Below are positions 34,829 to 45,188 of a stretch of DNA of 64,000 nucleotides, piece by piece. How positions within the stretch are numbered: the stretch's first letter is position 1; each line of letters starts with the position of its first letter. The notes beneath the pieces are model-generated. The model ran no database searches. It was given only the letters and a program-made list of their open reading frames with translations, and was not told where the DNA came from. The stretch spans positions 9,858,001-9,922,000 of the forward strand of contig NC_135262.1 in NCBI RefSeq assembly GCF_964204865.1. The letters are read 5' to 3'. The position numbers and the translations under genes are program-made. This DNA is from Styela clava (Eukaryota > Chordata > Ascidiacea > Stolidobranchia > Styelidae).

Positions 34829-36335
34829 ATCTGTAGGAAAAGCACATACACGTCTCGCATTTTAATTTTTGAATTTATAAGCTATTGCCCGATGTCACAT
34901 CGTGTTTTTGTTATTTTATTGTGTTTTGAATATTTTTGGGGGACTGGCACGTACTTGCACGTATTTAACTTTATTATTAAGTTATGCCCGTCCTCCAGGT
35001 CCTCTGTATTTTGTTTACCCTTTGTTGTTGTTTTGTTTTTTGTTTGTATCAGAGCAATGACATTAAACAACATGATAGGCAACTCTGACGTCACTCCATA
35101 AGACTACAGGCAAAACATTGTATTTCATGATACGCTCCAATGCACATATTTCTCGTCGCCTTTCGCGTCCGTTTTCTGCTCGTTTTTGCTACTCGGCGTC
35201 TTTTTTACGTGTAGTACCTGCCTTTTTGCGCCTGTAACGAAACAAAATAATCTCTATATCTAAGAAGTTTTACTTACTTGGAAAGCTGGAATAACAGGCA
35301 AGCTGTAAAGAGCAATTCTGGACATCATAGACTTTTTTTTTATCAGAGAAGATTACAAACGCGATAGCGGAAAGATTTGTGTGGAACATTTTGCAGATAA
35401 TGACGAAGTTCAAAGTTAGTAATTTTAATGTTTGCGCTTAATCATTGAAATTTCATTTAAAGAGGGTGTCATACAAAACTGTGCTGCGATACAATTCCAT
35501 AACACAAAGTGTGCACCTATCGAACTTGCTTTTGTAGGTGAATTTATTAGACATATTACACATTCATTTAATCGTAAGTAACATTGCTGGTACATAATGC
35601 ATCGTAGATAGGTTTGTTTAAATTTAGGAATTTAGCTCATAGCCCACTAATTAATATTATCTTCTATGCAGAGGTTGCAGGGCTGAATTCAACTTGCAGC
35701 CTTACCGATCACCTGACGATGCTCATTTAGTTTGGCTCGAGCAAGTCTTCTTGAAATGCTTGTGTGGATGGAAACTACCTATATTTTTTGCCTTCCTCCG
35801 ATTTTAGACAAATTTATTCTGAGGGATTTCGCATATAATTCTCACTGATTGTTGGCTGTTTATAATTCCCATTGATTGTGAATTCTGATTATAACAATGA
35901 GTTGAAAATTTTTTTACCTAATTTACTGGCACCTTTTTCTTGTCAATACTCCAAGCTGAGGTAATAAACATGACAATACATTTATGTCATCTGGAAGCAA
36001 AATATGCACACTAATAAATAGTTTGGCACATTGAGATAATACATCATGACAGAAAATACAAGTTAAAGATATGTATGACCATCACATGGTAATTAAAATT
36101 AATAAAAATTAATAGGGGCTGTGGAGTATGGAAAGTTCAAGACAAAGAAAAGAACAAATGTTCATAGCTCATGAACTCTCATTGCTTTGTGAAGGCCAAT
36201 ATATTTCGAGTGGCTGAATTGGTTTACCTTTATGATAGCAACGATTTTGTATTTAATATAGCGAGATTATTTCAATTTAATTGAAGTGATATAATTTCCC
36301 AAAGCAATGCTTGAATCGTCTATTCTAGAATAGAT
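34829..36335. other. Intergenic with a LINE-tail fragment
   Basis: No gene seen. A LINE 3' end in minus orientation lies at 35035-35190; the rest is AT-rich without a coding signal. Confidence 0.4.
35035..35190 (-). repeat. LINE 3'-end fragment, minus orientation
   Basis: The block atcagagcaatgacattaaa, then caacatgat and cgctccaatgcacata, reappears in inverted orientation at 38690-38872. On the minus strand it is followed by an A-rich tail with aac repeats (about 35008-35040). A non-LTR retrotransposon end is the likely source. Confidence 0.5.
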
Positions 36336-37523
36336 CAGTGGTGTCAAACTTATGGGTTTTCGAGAGCCGCATTGCATTTTGAAAATTGTAAAAAGAGCCG
36401 CAAACAGTTTTTGATAATGTATACTCAAAAGATATTTTTAAGATAGTTTTAGTTTATGACATATATTGTGATGCAACTAAACAGTTGGATTAGGTTTTAT
36501 TATTTTCTTCAATTTCAAATGCAATTACATAATAATATTTGCATTCCACTATTATTGCAACATTTGCAAGTTACAGTATTTATTATAAAAAATCGTAAAA
36601 TTCTATGTACAACCATCAAAATCATTTTTGAACAAGCTTTGAATAAGGAAAGAATAATACATACACTAAAAATAACTTAATCTAAATATATGAACCTAAA
36701 ATTAACAAAAATACTACAGTATAAACTCAATGTTTTAATAATTACATTTGTCCTGGCGTTTGGCATCTTTTTTGTGTCACCAGCATACTGAGGCCAGTCT
36801 GAAATGATTTTATAGTACCAACTCTAACTAACGAGGCCACATGATCATGGGTTTATCTGGATCTTTACGAATGTTTAATTAATTCCAGTAATGCAAAAAA
36901 GTTACTTTTATCATTTCTTGTATAGATCAGTAAAAAAACAAATGACAGATTTTTTCGACAAGACATTTCGCACTACATTGCGTGGCATAGGATTGCTTGA
37001 ATTATTATTGATATTGATTTTTAGTAACTAAGTCGTTGTATAATTATATTAATATACAAACACATGGAAATTTTCTGTTCGAAGTTGGTCTTCGAATTTG
37101 TCATATTGACTGCTGAGCTTATTGTGTTTTTTGATTGTATTGATGGAAATATGACAAATTAAACAATGTGCTTCAGAATTTTGTGAAGAGCAGAAATGTT
37201 ACAACTCCCATTTTCTTCGAAAATGCCACCTTCTTCATGTACTTTGCGTTTAATTTAATTACTCAAGTGTTTTATTCAAATATTCTTTTGCTAGCTTGAT
37301 ATGTATTCTTAATTGGGTCAAAATGTGGACAAAAAAAATTAATATTCCAAAACTACTTTCAGTAAATTGTTTTCTGTGTGAATAATCAATTTCACTTTAG
37401 AAGGTTTGAAAAATCTATTACATTTAGATAAAAAAAAAAACTTCCAAAATACTATTACAATTATTGTTAAGCGTTCGAGGGCCGCACTGGAAGTTCTCTG
37501 GGGCCGCGAGTTTGAGATCCCTG
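36336..37523. mobile_element. Non-autonomous hAT element (1188 bp)
   Basis: The termini CAGTGGTGTCAAACTTATGG and ccgcgagtttgagatccctg are imperfect inverted repeats, and the inner edges (gagagccgcattgc and gagggccgcactgg) fit the hAT 'ccgca' pattern. The flanks GAATAGAT (36328-36335) and GTCTAGAT (37524-37531) agree at 6 of 8 positions. The inside is very AT-rich with no transposase. Confidence 0.7.
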
Positions 37524-37531
37524 GTCTAGAT

Positions 37532-39378
37532 TGAAGTTGTTCAAGAAATATATGATAGTATTTTATCATGAATGATGATTATACCCCTTCCGGAATTTCT
37601 TCTATAGTACTACCAAAAGTTGATGAACCAAATATAACACAGGTGCAGTGAGTTACCCGTAATCCTCATTTCCAAAGCTGTTTTAAGTATGTCTGGCGTG
37701 TTTTGTGCCTTTTTACAAATAAGACCGCTTATGCAATCTTACGCTTTGGAATTTTTAGTTATTTTCCTCAAGCCCTGCAGGATGTGGGGACAACTCTACC
37801 GGAGGGTCAAATGTCTTTGCATGCCTCCATAGGTTGTTTTTCTATTGCAAATTTCTATTTTCAATTGCAATATATTTCTTGGAATCACACTGTCACTGAT
37901 ATGTCGCCAGACTTCTGATATCTCCTCGTCTGCTATAGTTGTCCTGTGAATAAATAATAGGAAATTGAGATTAGACGAATAGTTGAAAGTTTTGCTTTAT
38001 GTCGGCTTAATTTCTTGATTGATATACTTACTATTTCTGCTATTGCCTCTTGTGCTGCAAGAGTCTCACAATGCTTAGACAGGTTTGTCCACAACTTTCA
38101 CATCTGAAGAAAGAGAGGAGATTTATTAATTTTCGTTAAGAATAAATAAAGCAGTCTATATGATTCAGAATGGAAAAGCTAATAAATCCAATATCTCATG
38201 TTTTATTTAAAAAATATTTTACTGAATTTGGTATATCAACCAACTAATAAAAGGGTTTAGTCAGAAAATTACAAGCATTCGTGGCTCCAAATACTTATAT
38301 ATAGACCGGTATGAGTGAAATGTTAGGTGAACTTGTTAACACTTTGATTCAATACGCAAATAAAAGTGAATGCGTAATAGTATGTTACAATGAGCAGCAA
38401 TCAACAATGAGTATGTATCCTCACTGATTAAAAAAATCTAACTGGAGGTGCATGAACTATTTGAAACCATAAGGGGTAAGTGAATATGTAATTTCGGCAA
38501 ATGGGCAACTACGTACCGTACTGAATTAATAACTTCGTAGTATTTGACAAAGGCTGGCTTTCCCACATGCACTTAACAGTGCGATGCCCGGGTGTGATAT
38601 ACAACAATAGTATTCACCTTACCTTTTACCGATTTCTTTTTACCCCAACTTTCAAAAATATCATTAAAATCGACAACAACTGTCAAAGCAGGCACGAACA
38701 CCATTCGTGCTACGCCTTGAAAGGAGAACACATCCACTCGTTTTCGTCTCGTCAAGTATGTGCATTGGAGCGTGCTATCGAATACGATCTTCGGACAAAA
38801 ATGCCGGAGTTGCGCATCATGTTGTTTAATGTCATTGATCAGAGTGACCAAATAAAATTGATTGATTGACATGTTATGTATGATAACACGTATGCGAAGT
38901 TAAATTTATTGAGGTCAAGGGTCGGTGAAATATTGTATTGTAAGATGAATTCATTCCGATTTCAGCATTTAAATGAGTAGACTACCGGTACGGTACTAGT
39001 GCGGCATTATGGAGTTTTTTTGCAAGTTTTAAACCGTAATAAGTGATGTTTCATTGGGGTATGCTAGTGTCTTATCTACCGGTACTGTATCTAGAGTTGA
39101 GAAATATAGACTAGTACCGGTATTAGTTAACTAGACTATTAGTCTATACTCTATATAAATAATGAATCCAAAGAGTATGGTAGTCTACCGTAAAGATTGG
39201 AGACTGAGTTGGAATTGTTTCATATCTGTCATACTCATATACCGGTATAGTAGGTACCGTAACCTGTATAACAGTAGTCTATAATGATATTTTTGAACAT
39301 GGAATAATGGCATCCGAAGTACGATAATGAGTTATGTATTGTTCCTGTCTGCTTGTTGACAGGTACCGGTACCGGTAA
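37532..39378. other. Intergenic, with LINE fragment and taccggta-rich stretch
   Basis: No gene seen. The open frames on both strands at 38567-38872 cover the LINE tail and sequence beside it. From 38980 to 39375 the string accggta recurs many times (38980-38995, 39077-39085, 39114-39122, 39240-39247, 39362-39378), a scattered simple-repeat field ending at the SINE-A head. Confidence 0.4.
38690..38872 (+). repeat. LINE 3'-end fragment, plus orientation
   Basis: It ends gagtgaccaaataaaattga, then ttgattgac: a short tandem ttga tail after a conserved block shared with 35035-35190. It belongs to a non-LTR retrotransposon by tail type; no reverse transcriptase part is present. Confidence 0.5.
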
Positions 39379-39660
39379 CCGTGGCTCAGCGGTGTGGCGC
39401 ATTGTGCTAAGCGTTAGGAATTCGCTCGCCATCGCATCTCTGATTACCCTTCGTGGGATCGCAGGTTCGAATCCCATGCGGGGATGATCATGTGCAAGAG
39501 GATTGCTGGACATCAAGTCCATGCTCCCGAAAACAAATACCTGGCTAACTAATCCCATACCCGACCTGGACTGGTAACCGGACGAGAGGCCGTGGTTCGC
39601 CATATGATTAAGCCGTCTTATCAGCTTTCCTCTCCCCCTGGATAAATATGTAAATCCTAT
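39379..39660 (+). repeat. SINE-A, best-preserved copy, plus orientation
   Basis: The head reads ccgtggctcagcggtgtggc (A box TGGCTCAGCGG) and, 70 bp on, caggttcgaatcccatgcgg (B box GGTTCGAATCC), the two internal Pol III promoter elements of tRNA genes. The body has gtgcaagaggattgctgga, ccggacgagaggccgtggtt and gccgtcttatcagctttcct. It ends ggataaatatgtaaatccta. The head cannot fold as a normal tRNA because the A-B spacing is stretched. Confidence 0.9.
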
Positions 39661-40139
39661 CCTACAGTCCTATCCTATAGGCTTTCGGTTATTTAGTTTC
39701 GGGATTTGGATTTGTTTTTATCTGCGATCAAAGATGAGTGATGAATAACACCTAACATGTATACCGTACATACACAGATACAGTGCCATTTTACCAATTA
39801 CATCAATCGATCGTCCTGACATTTGTACTTTGTGGATTGAGGTTCTTATTTCAGACAATGTGATACATGCTGCTGCAGTCCTGCAGTCTACTGCAGTATT
39901 GACTGTACTGGCTGACTGGCCTGATGCATGATTAAAAATAAAATTGTATTCTATTGTATTGTAGATAGGTTAATTACAGACTTATTAATGCAGTAATGAT
40001 TCTGTAACTTGCGATTCTTATATTTCTGCATTTAGTCTACTAATGATATTGTGATAAATTACAATTTTCAGTTAAATAAAAGTTTGTAACATATCCGTCT
40101 ATCCAGTATTGTATCAGTGTATCTGGTTGGTTTTGCAAA

Positions 40140-41546
40140 ATGTCATTTGCCACAGATTCATTGATTATGCTTACAACACAGATCTTATTTTTTGGATTTG
40201 GATGGGTCTTTTTTCTATGGCAGCTGTTCAAAGATTACGAATGTCATCATCGAGCTGTTCAGCTTATTTTCGCAGCGACATTTGCTTTATCATGTACCAT
40301 GTTTGAGCTTATTATTTTTGAGATATTAGGTGTGCTGAATTCAAGCTCAAGATATTTCCACTGGAAACTGAACTTGTACATTATGCTTTTTGTAGTTGTG
40401 TTTGTCTTGCCATTTTGTATTGCTTATTTTGTTATAAGCAATGTTAGCATGTTTGCAAAATATAAAATTCCAGCTGCATGCATTATATGGCTTATATTTA
40501 TGTATTTTTTCTGGAAAATTGGTGATCCATTTCCAATTCTGAGTGCTCAGCATGGTATTTTGTCAATTGAACAAGTAATAAGCAGAGTTGGTGTTATTGG
40601 TGTCACTGTGATGGCATTACTATCCGGGTTTGGTGCTGTTAATTGCCCATATACGTACTCTTCCTATTTCCTTCGTCAAGTCACAGATTCTGATATTCAG
40701 CTTATTGAACGAAAGTTGATGCAAACGAATGAAATGGTAATAAGCAAGAAAAAAAGGATTGCAATCGCAAAGTATCATAATTCTTCAAGAAATGCTAATG
40801 AAAATGTTCCACAAAGTGGAATTTGGGCACGAATTCGTAATGTGGCTTCTCCAATTTCTTCACCTGGAAACGAAAACGTTTCGTTACTTCAACAAGAAGT
40901 AATTGCTCATGAAGAATTAAGCAGACAGCTGTTTCTAGAAACTGTTGATTTACATGCCACGAAGGAACGGATTAAATATTCAAAAACTTTCAAGGGAATG
41001 TACTTCAATGTTTTAGGTTACTTCTTCTCTCTGTATTGCATGTGGAAAATATTCATGTGTATTATTAATATTATTTTTAACAGAGTTGGTAAAAAGGACC
41101 CAATAACGAAGGGATTTGAAATATTAGTTCATTATCTCGGCTTTGATGTCGACGTGTCATTCTGGAGTCAACACGTTTCTTTTATATTAGTTGGTATTAT
41201 GATAGTCACATCAATTAGGGGTCTTCTTATAACCCTTACAAAGTTTTTCTATGCGATTTCGAGCAGTAAATCTTCAAATGTGATTGTTATGGGGCTTGCT
41301 CAAATCATGGGAATGTATTTTGTTTCTTCTGTTTTACTAATGAGAATGAATATGCCTGCTTCATATCGAGAAATCATAACTCAGGTTTTGGGGGAACTCC
41401 AATTTCAATTCTATCATAGGTGGTTTGATGTTATTTTTCTTATTAGTGCCCTTAGCAGTATAGGATTTTTGTATCTTGCGCATAAGCAAGCTCCTGAAAA
41501 ACATATAGTTCAAGATGTCAAACTATCATTATCATTTAATGACTGA
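40140..41546 (+). CDS. GPR89: Golgi pH regulator GPR89/GPHR, single exon, 468 aa
   Basis: This is a multi-pass protein of the Golgi/ER, described in mammals as an anion channel that keeps the Golgi acidic. The match to vertebrate GPR89 is strong over the full length: ILFFGFGWVFFLWQLFKDYE near the start, then CTMFELIIFEILGVLNSSSR, FMYFFWKIGDPFPILS, SRVGVIGVTVMALLSGFGAV, LEELSRQLFLE-like EELSRQLFLETVDLHATKER, YSKTFKG, and the C-terminal SSKSSNVIV and RWFDVIFLISALSS followed by LAHKQAPEK. Length (468 aa) is close to the human 455 aa. About eight or nine hydrophobic segments flank a central charged loop (about 195-270). ATG 40140 gives the conserved MSF start. The reading frame has no introns, whereas vertebrate genes have many. 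It ends 345 bp before the next gene; an AATAAA lies at about 41652. Confidence 0.95.
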   Translation: MSFATDSLIMLTTQILFFGFGWVFFLWQLFKDYECHHRAVQLIFAATFALSCTMFELIIFEILGVLNSSSRYFHWKLNLYIMLFVVVFVLPFCIAYFVISNVSMFAKYKIPAACIIWLIFMYFFWKIGDPFPILSAQHGILSIEQVISRVGVIGVTVMALLSGFGAVNCPYTYSSYFLRQVTDSDIQLIERKLMQTNEMVISKKKRIAIAKYHNSSRNANENVPQSGIWARIRNVASPISSPGNENVSLLQQEVIAHEELSRQLFLETVDLHATKERIKYSKTFKGMYFNVLGYFFSLYCMWKIFMCIINIIFNRVGKKDPITKGFEILVHYLGFDVDVSFWSQHVSFILVGIMIVTSIRGLLITLTKFFYAISSSKSSNVIVMGLAQIMGMYFVSSVLLMRMNMPASYREIITQVLGELQFQFYHRWFDVIFLISALSSIGFLYLAHKQAPEKHIVQDVKLSLSFND

Positions 41547-41890
41547 TCTTACAGAACTGTGTTTTGCTTGTAAGAAAGAATTAGATTGAATTTAAACATT
41601 AGTATTGAAGGTCTAAGTTTATCTTTTGAGGATTATGGCCTAAGTAGATTTTAATAAAACAGTATACCAGTGGAATATACTGCCATAATATGGATATACT
41701 AACAAAGTAACAATAAAAAGTAGAATTCATAATTATAAGTTAATGCAAATGTATTAGCGCAGACATGTAAATTCTTCCATGATTTTTGTAAAGCATGTCT
41801 GAAATGATTTGTTTTCATGTTCTTTTCTTTTAAAGATAGCATAATGTTTCTCAATATTGTGAGTATATAAGATGAGAGTGAACCGAAGCT
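41547..41890. other. Short spacer with GPR89 3' UTR
   Basis: This 344-bp AT-rich gap lies between two plus-strand genes. An AATAAA at about 41652 could end the GPR89 transcript. The remaining 230 bp would hold the next gene's promoter or a trans-splice acceptor; neither can be picked out with confidence. Confidence 0.4.
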
Positions 41891-43128
41891 ATGATTGAAT
41901 CTGAAAATGATGAATTGAATTTCATTGAAGGCGACAATGCTGCGTTACAAATAATCAATGATGAAGGAACATTACGTTTTCTTACTTCGGACTACATAAA
42001 TGAGAATAATAATATTGATGAAGAGGCCAAGGAAAAGGATATAAAAGAATTGACTGATGCTAATATAGAAAAGCTTCGTTCTCGCTACTCTGAAGTTTTG
42101 GAGAAAGTAAAACCCACAGCGGACCCTGCAAATGCTTTCAATATGTTAGAAAAGGTCCAAGGTGGTAAATCAAGTGATTATAGCATATTGACTAAAACTA
42201 TAAACTCTTTGGTGAAAGAAATTGGAATCCATGATTTACAAGATTTTAGAATCGAGGATATTGTGTTGCTTGTTTTGGACATGTTCACAGCATTGCGACA
42301 ATACATACATGAATTTAACGTGCAGCATATAATTCGACGGCGTGTAAAATCGGCTATTACCGCAAACAAACAACGCAACAAAGATCAGCTCAAGTTTGGT
42401 AATATGGAAGCATATTTAAGTGATCTTTACAAATTGTATCCTGAAGTTGGGACTTTAGCTTCTGGTCGATGGTTGACCAGTGCTGAACGTCCATACAAAG
42501 ACACTGTATTAGATATAGTTGAAGCAATTGGTATTAAAGATGCACATGATACAAGGATTTCTCATGCTGTCACATTAGCAATGGATCAATATCCTGTTTT
42601 GAGAGACCAAATAACTAATCCAAATTTACGGAAACAGTTTTTATCTAGAATCAAGAGAAGCTTTTCGAATAAATCCAAAACAAAAGTTAAAAGATCGTCC
42701 AATGACGAAATATGCCAGGTGAGCAGTGAGCATTGTAACAGAATTTATGTAGAATGGCCGCCTTTGATAATGTATAGCTTCGCTCTTGTCAATAACACAA
42801 ATTATTGCGTGCTTGCCGTATAGCTTGATAATGTGAATCTTATATTTCTATATGAGCCACATTCAAGTAGCAGAAAAACTTAATGTTAATATTGTTTCAT
42901 TGCTTGGTAATATGAATCTTATATTTCTATATGAGCCACATCCAAGTAGCAGAAAGACTTAATGTTAATTTTGTTTCACTTTTTTTTTTTATTCATAACT
43001 GCTTCTGTTCTCAGAATGAAGATATGTTTGATCAAGATAAATGTGCAGGCTCCAAGATTCCTAGGATAGAATTGGTGATTGAACAGGATGAAGAGAATGA
43101 ATGTTTTCTAGACTGCGAAAAATTATAA
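41891..43128 (+). CDS. Unrecognised protein with an internal two-fold repeat, 2 exons, 313 aa
   Basis: Exons 41891-42718 and 43015-43128 join in phase (CAG|GTGAGC donor; long T-run, then CTCAG acceptor). Without splicing, the frame would end at 42823 (310 aa). The N-terminal 60 residues are acidic. Two related blocks follow: SLVKEIGIHDLQDFRIEDIV (from about residue 106), then DMFTALRQYI, and DIVEAIGIKDAHDTRISHAV (from about 205), then DQYPVLRDQI. Each leads into a basic segment (RRRVKSAI; FLSRIKRSF). The tail is basic (SNKSKTKVKRSS), then acidic. There are no membrane segments or signal peptide. I do not recognise the family. A nuclear or scaffold protein would fit the charge pattern, but that is a guess. 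Confidence 0.7.
42822..42980 (+). repeat. Tandem duplication of a 79-bp unit inside the intron
   Basis: Two copies of cttgataatgtgaatcttat...agcagaaaaacttaatgtta lie 79 bp apart with only a few differences. They lie wholly within the intron 42719-43014 of the unrecognised gene. Confidence 0.9.
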
Positions 43129-45188
43129 GGAAATTCCACTGTTTTTACTGTTGACACAGAGGGTCTTGCACAAACATGTAATTCGTCCATTGCAATCACA
43201 GATAGAATATGTTATATGTGTAGCAAACTGGACGCATTCACAAGATAATGTCTGCCTATACATATTATGTGAAATGAAAATACCCCATGAAATTGAAAGA
43301 TCATTTTAGTTCTTTATGCCTCAAATATTTCTATATCTTTCCAGATTTAGATAATGATGCAAACATTATTGGTTTAGTGGCAAAGTTAAATATATTTTAT
43401 AGCTTAGTATATATATAAATATTCTTACTTTACTACATCTCCATGTTTTCACGAGTATTGTATCTTTTGTTGTAGTTATTTTGCCTTATTTTTGGTGTTA
43501 TGCAATTTTGAATAAGTTTTCAAATATTATAAAATGAGGGTTTTATGTTGTGACCAAACTGCTGGTTTTGTGATGGACGCTTTGACACAACTGTTGGGCA
43601 GTGTTAACCCTAGACGTTTCAAATATAGCACACAACTTGTTTTTAAAAAAATATTTTTGCAAAATAATATTACTAGCTCGCGTATAAAATATGGGAGGAG
43701 AATAGCCGATGGTAATAAGAATGTGGGAATTTTGGGTTTTGCGCATCTGTATTTATAACACTAACAACTCGTTTATATAATGGACAAACAAGTTAGATCT
43801 TTATGTTATCGTAAAAAATCGTATGTCATATGAGAATTGACTAATGGTTGAAACACATCGGATTACATACATATATGCGTATCACGTGAGATAAATGAAA
43901 AATCCGCATTTGCGTGGCAAGCGGAGTTTGGCAAATCAATAACGAACAGTTGGTACTCCTGATGTACGCGCACCAAGATGTCGCATAACCTGAACTCTAA
44001 CTTGGTACACAACCTGAGTTCAGGTTGTGCGCCATCTTGGTGCGCATACTTCAGGAGGTCCGAACATTTTTAGTATATATATATATTTTTTGTTTGTTTG
44101 TTGGAAGCGTTAGTCGTTGGTTGAAAGTAATATAATTACTTAGTTTTGATTGAACAATCCATATGTGCCATTTTGTTTGAATCGAACTCGTTTTTCAGTA
44201 GCCTATTGGTTATCCCACTATTTATCGAAACAGCCTCTACTGTTTTTAAAAACAGTACAGAAAATCACTCCTCGAAGAATCTTTTCTAATGATATAGGAC
44301 TAGCGCGTTGTATTTGACTTCGTTTAGGTGAGTTTATAATGAAATCCTCCTTAACGGTAGATAAAAGGAAGACAAAAAACAACAGAGGCTGAAAAACTGA
44401 GGGTCCTCAACATTTGAAAGTACAGAAATCGGTGGTTTCCTAAATGTATTTTGAATCGAAACCTGAAATCACTAGATACCCTGTAGTCAATGCTACTTCA
44501 TCTGAACATTCTCGATTCCAGTTTTTATGGATATAAATATATTCGTAGAAATATTTTTGAATCTGTTACAGTAGCATAGAAAAGATTAATAGAGTAAGGG
44601 TTATTGTTTCGTCAACCAGAAAACAAGCATTGAAACATTGAAAAACACTCAAAGTTGCTGGGGAGTGATACGACCATGCGGTCATCTAATTGGGTCATCA
44701 GAGTTAGTTCCCCATACCCACTATTATGTAAAAGATCCCGAGTTCCAAAGTATGTGAACGATGCATAAAAAAAGCTACTTTTTGCAAATCTGATTCGCAT
44801 GCTTTCGCATCTGGGTTCTTCGGTCCTTATACGGACAGACAGTCCTTGCCAGATTTGTCCAGGGATTGAACCAAGTTCATACAGATTGATAGTTTTTCCC
44901 TTATTTGAGACATAAAAATAGCATGAAATTAATTGGCTGCTTTGTCGTCTTGAGAACTAATACGTAAACACAAAACGGTCAGAATATTTATCACAAAAGG
45001 AATATTTGGCGCTCATCTCAGTTTTGCGCCAGAGGGCGCTAAATTTCTGAGTCCAGGAGCATGTGTTTCTTGTCAGATATTCTCATGCTGCGTGGCTGCT
45101 TTTGTGGGTGGATCTTTGATTTCTAGTTTCATTGCCGTGTTTTCGCAATATTATTCATAAATTCTCATTAGGAAGTTTGTAATGTGTA
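43129..45188. other. Spacer between the unrecognised gene and EIF3B, with a family-M MITE
   Basis: The first few hundred bases are the likely 3' UTR. A family-M palindrome lies at 43952-44061. The frame at 43534-43758 has no protein-like features. Immediately upstream of EIF3B, around 45031-45046, is gcgccagagggcgcta, a palindrome-like motif. Confidence 0.4.
43952..44061. mobile_element. Family-M palindromic MITE (110 bp)
   Basis: GGTACTCCTGATGTACGCGC is paired by gcgcatacttcaggaggtcc at the right end; the centre aacctgagttcaggtt is itself a palindrome. The right half is nearly identical to 20402-20465. Confidence 0.75.

Noticed and set aside
38567-38872. 100-codon (+) and 99-codon (-) frames
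   Set aside because: Overlap a LINE 3' tail that occurs inverted at 35035-35190; not a gene.
39379-39480. Candidate tRNA gene (A and B boxes present)
   Set aside because: A-B spacing is too long and the acceptor stem does not close; it is the head of a SINE.
39235-39603. 122-codon minus-strand frame
   Set aside because: Covers the reverse of the best SINE-A copy and the accggta field.
43534-43758. 74-codon plus-strand frame downstream of the unrecognised gene
   Set aside because: Lies in a probable 3' UTR or spacer, antisense frame equally long, no conserved pattern.
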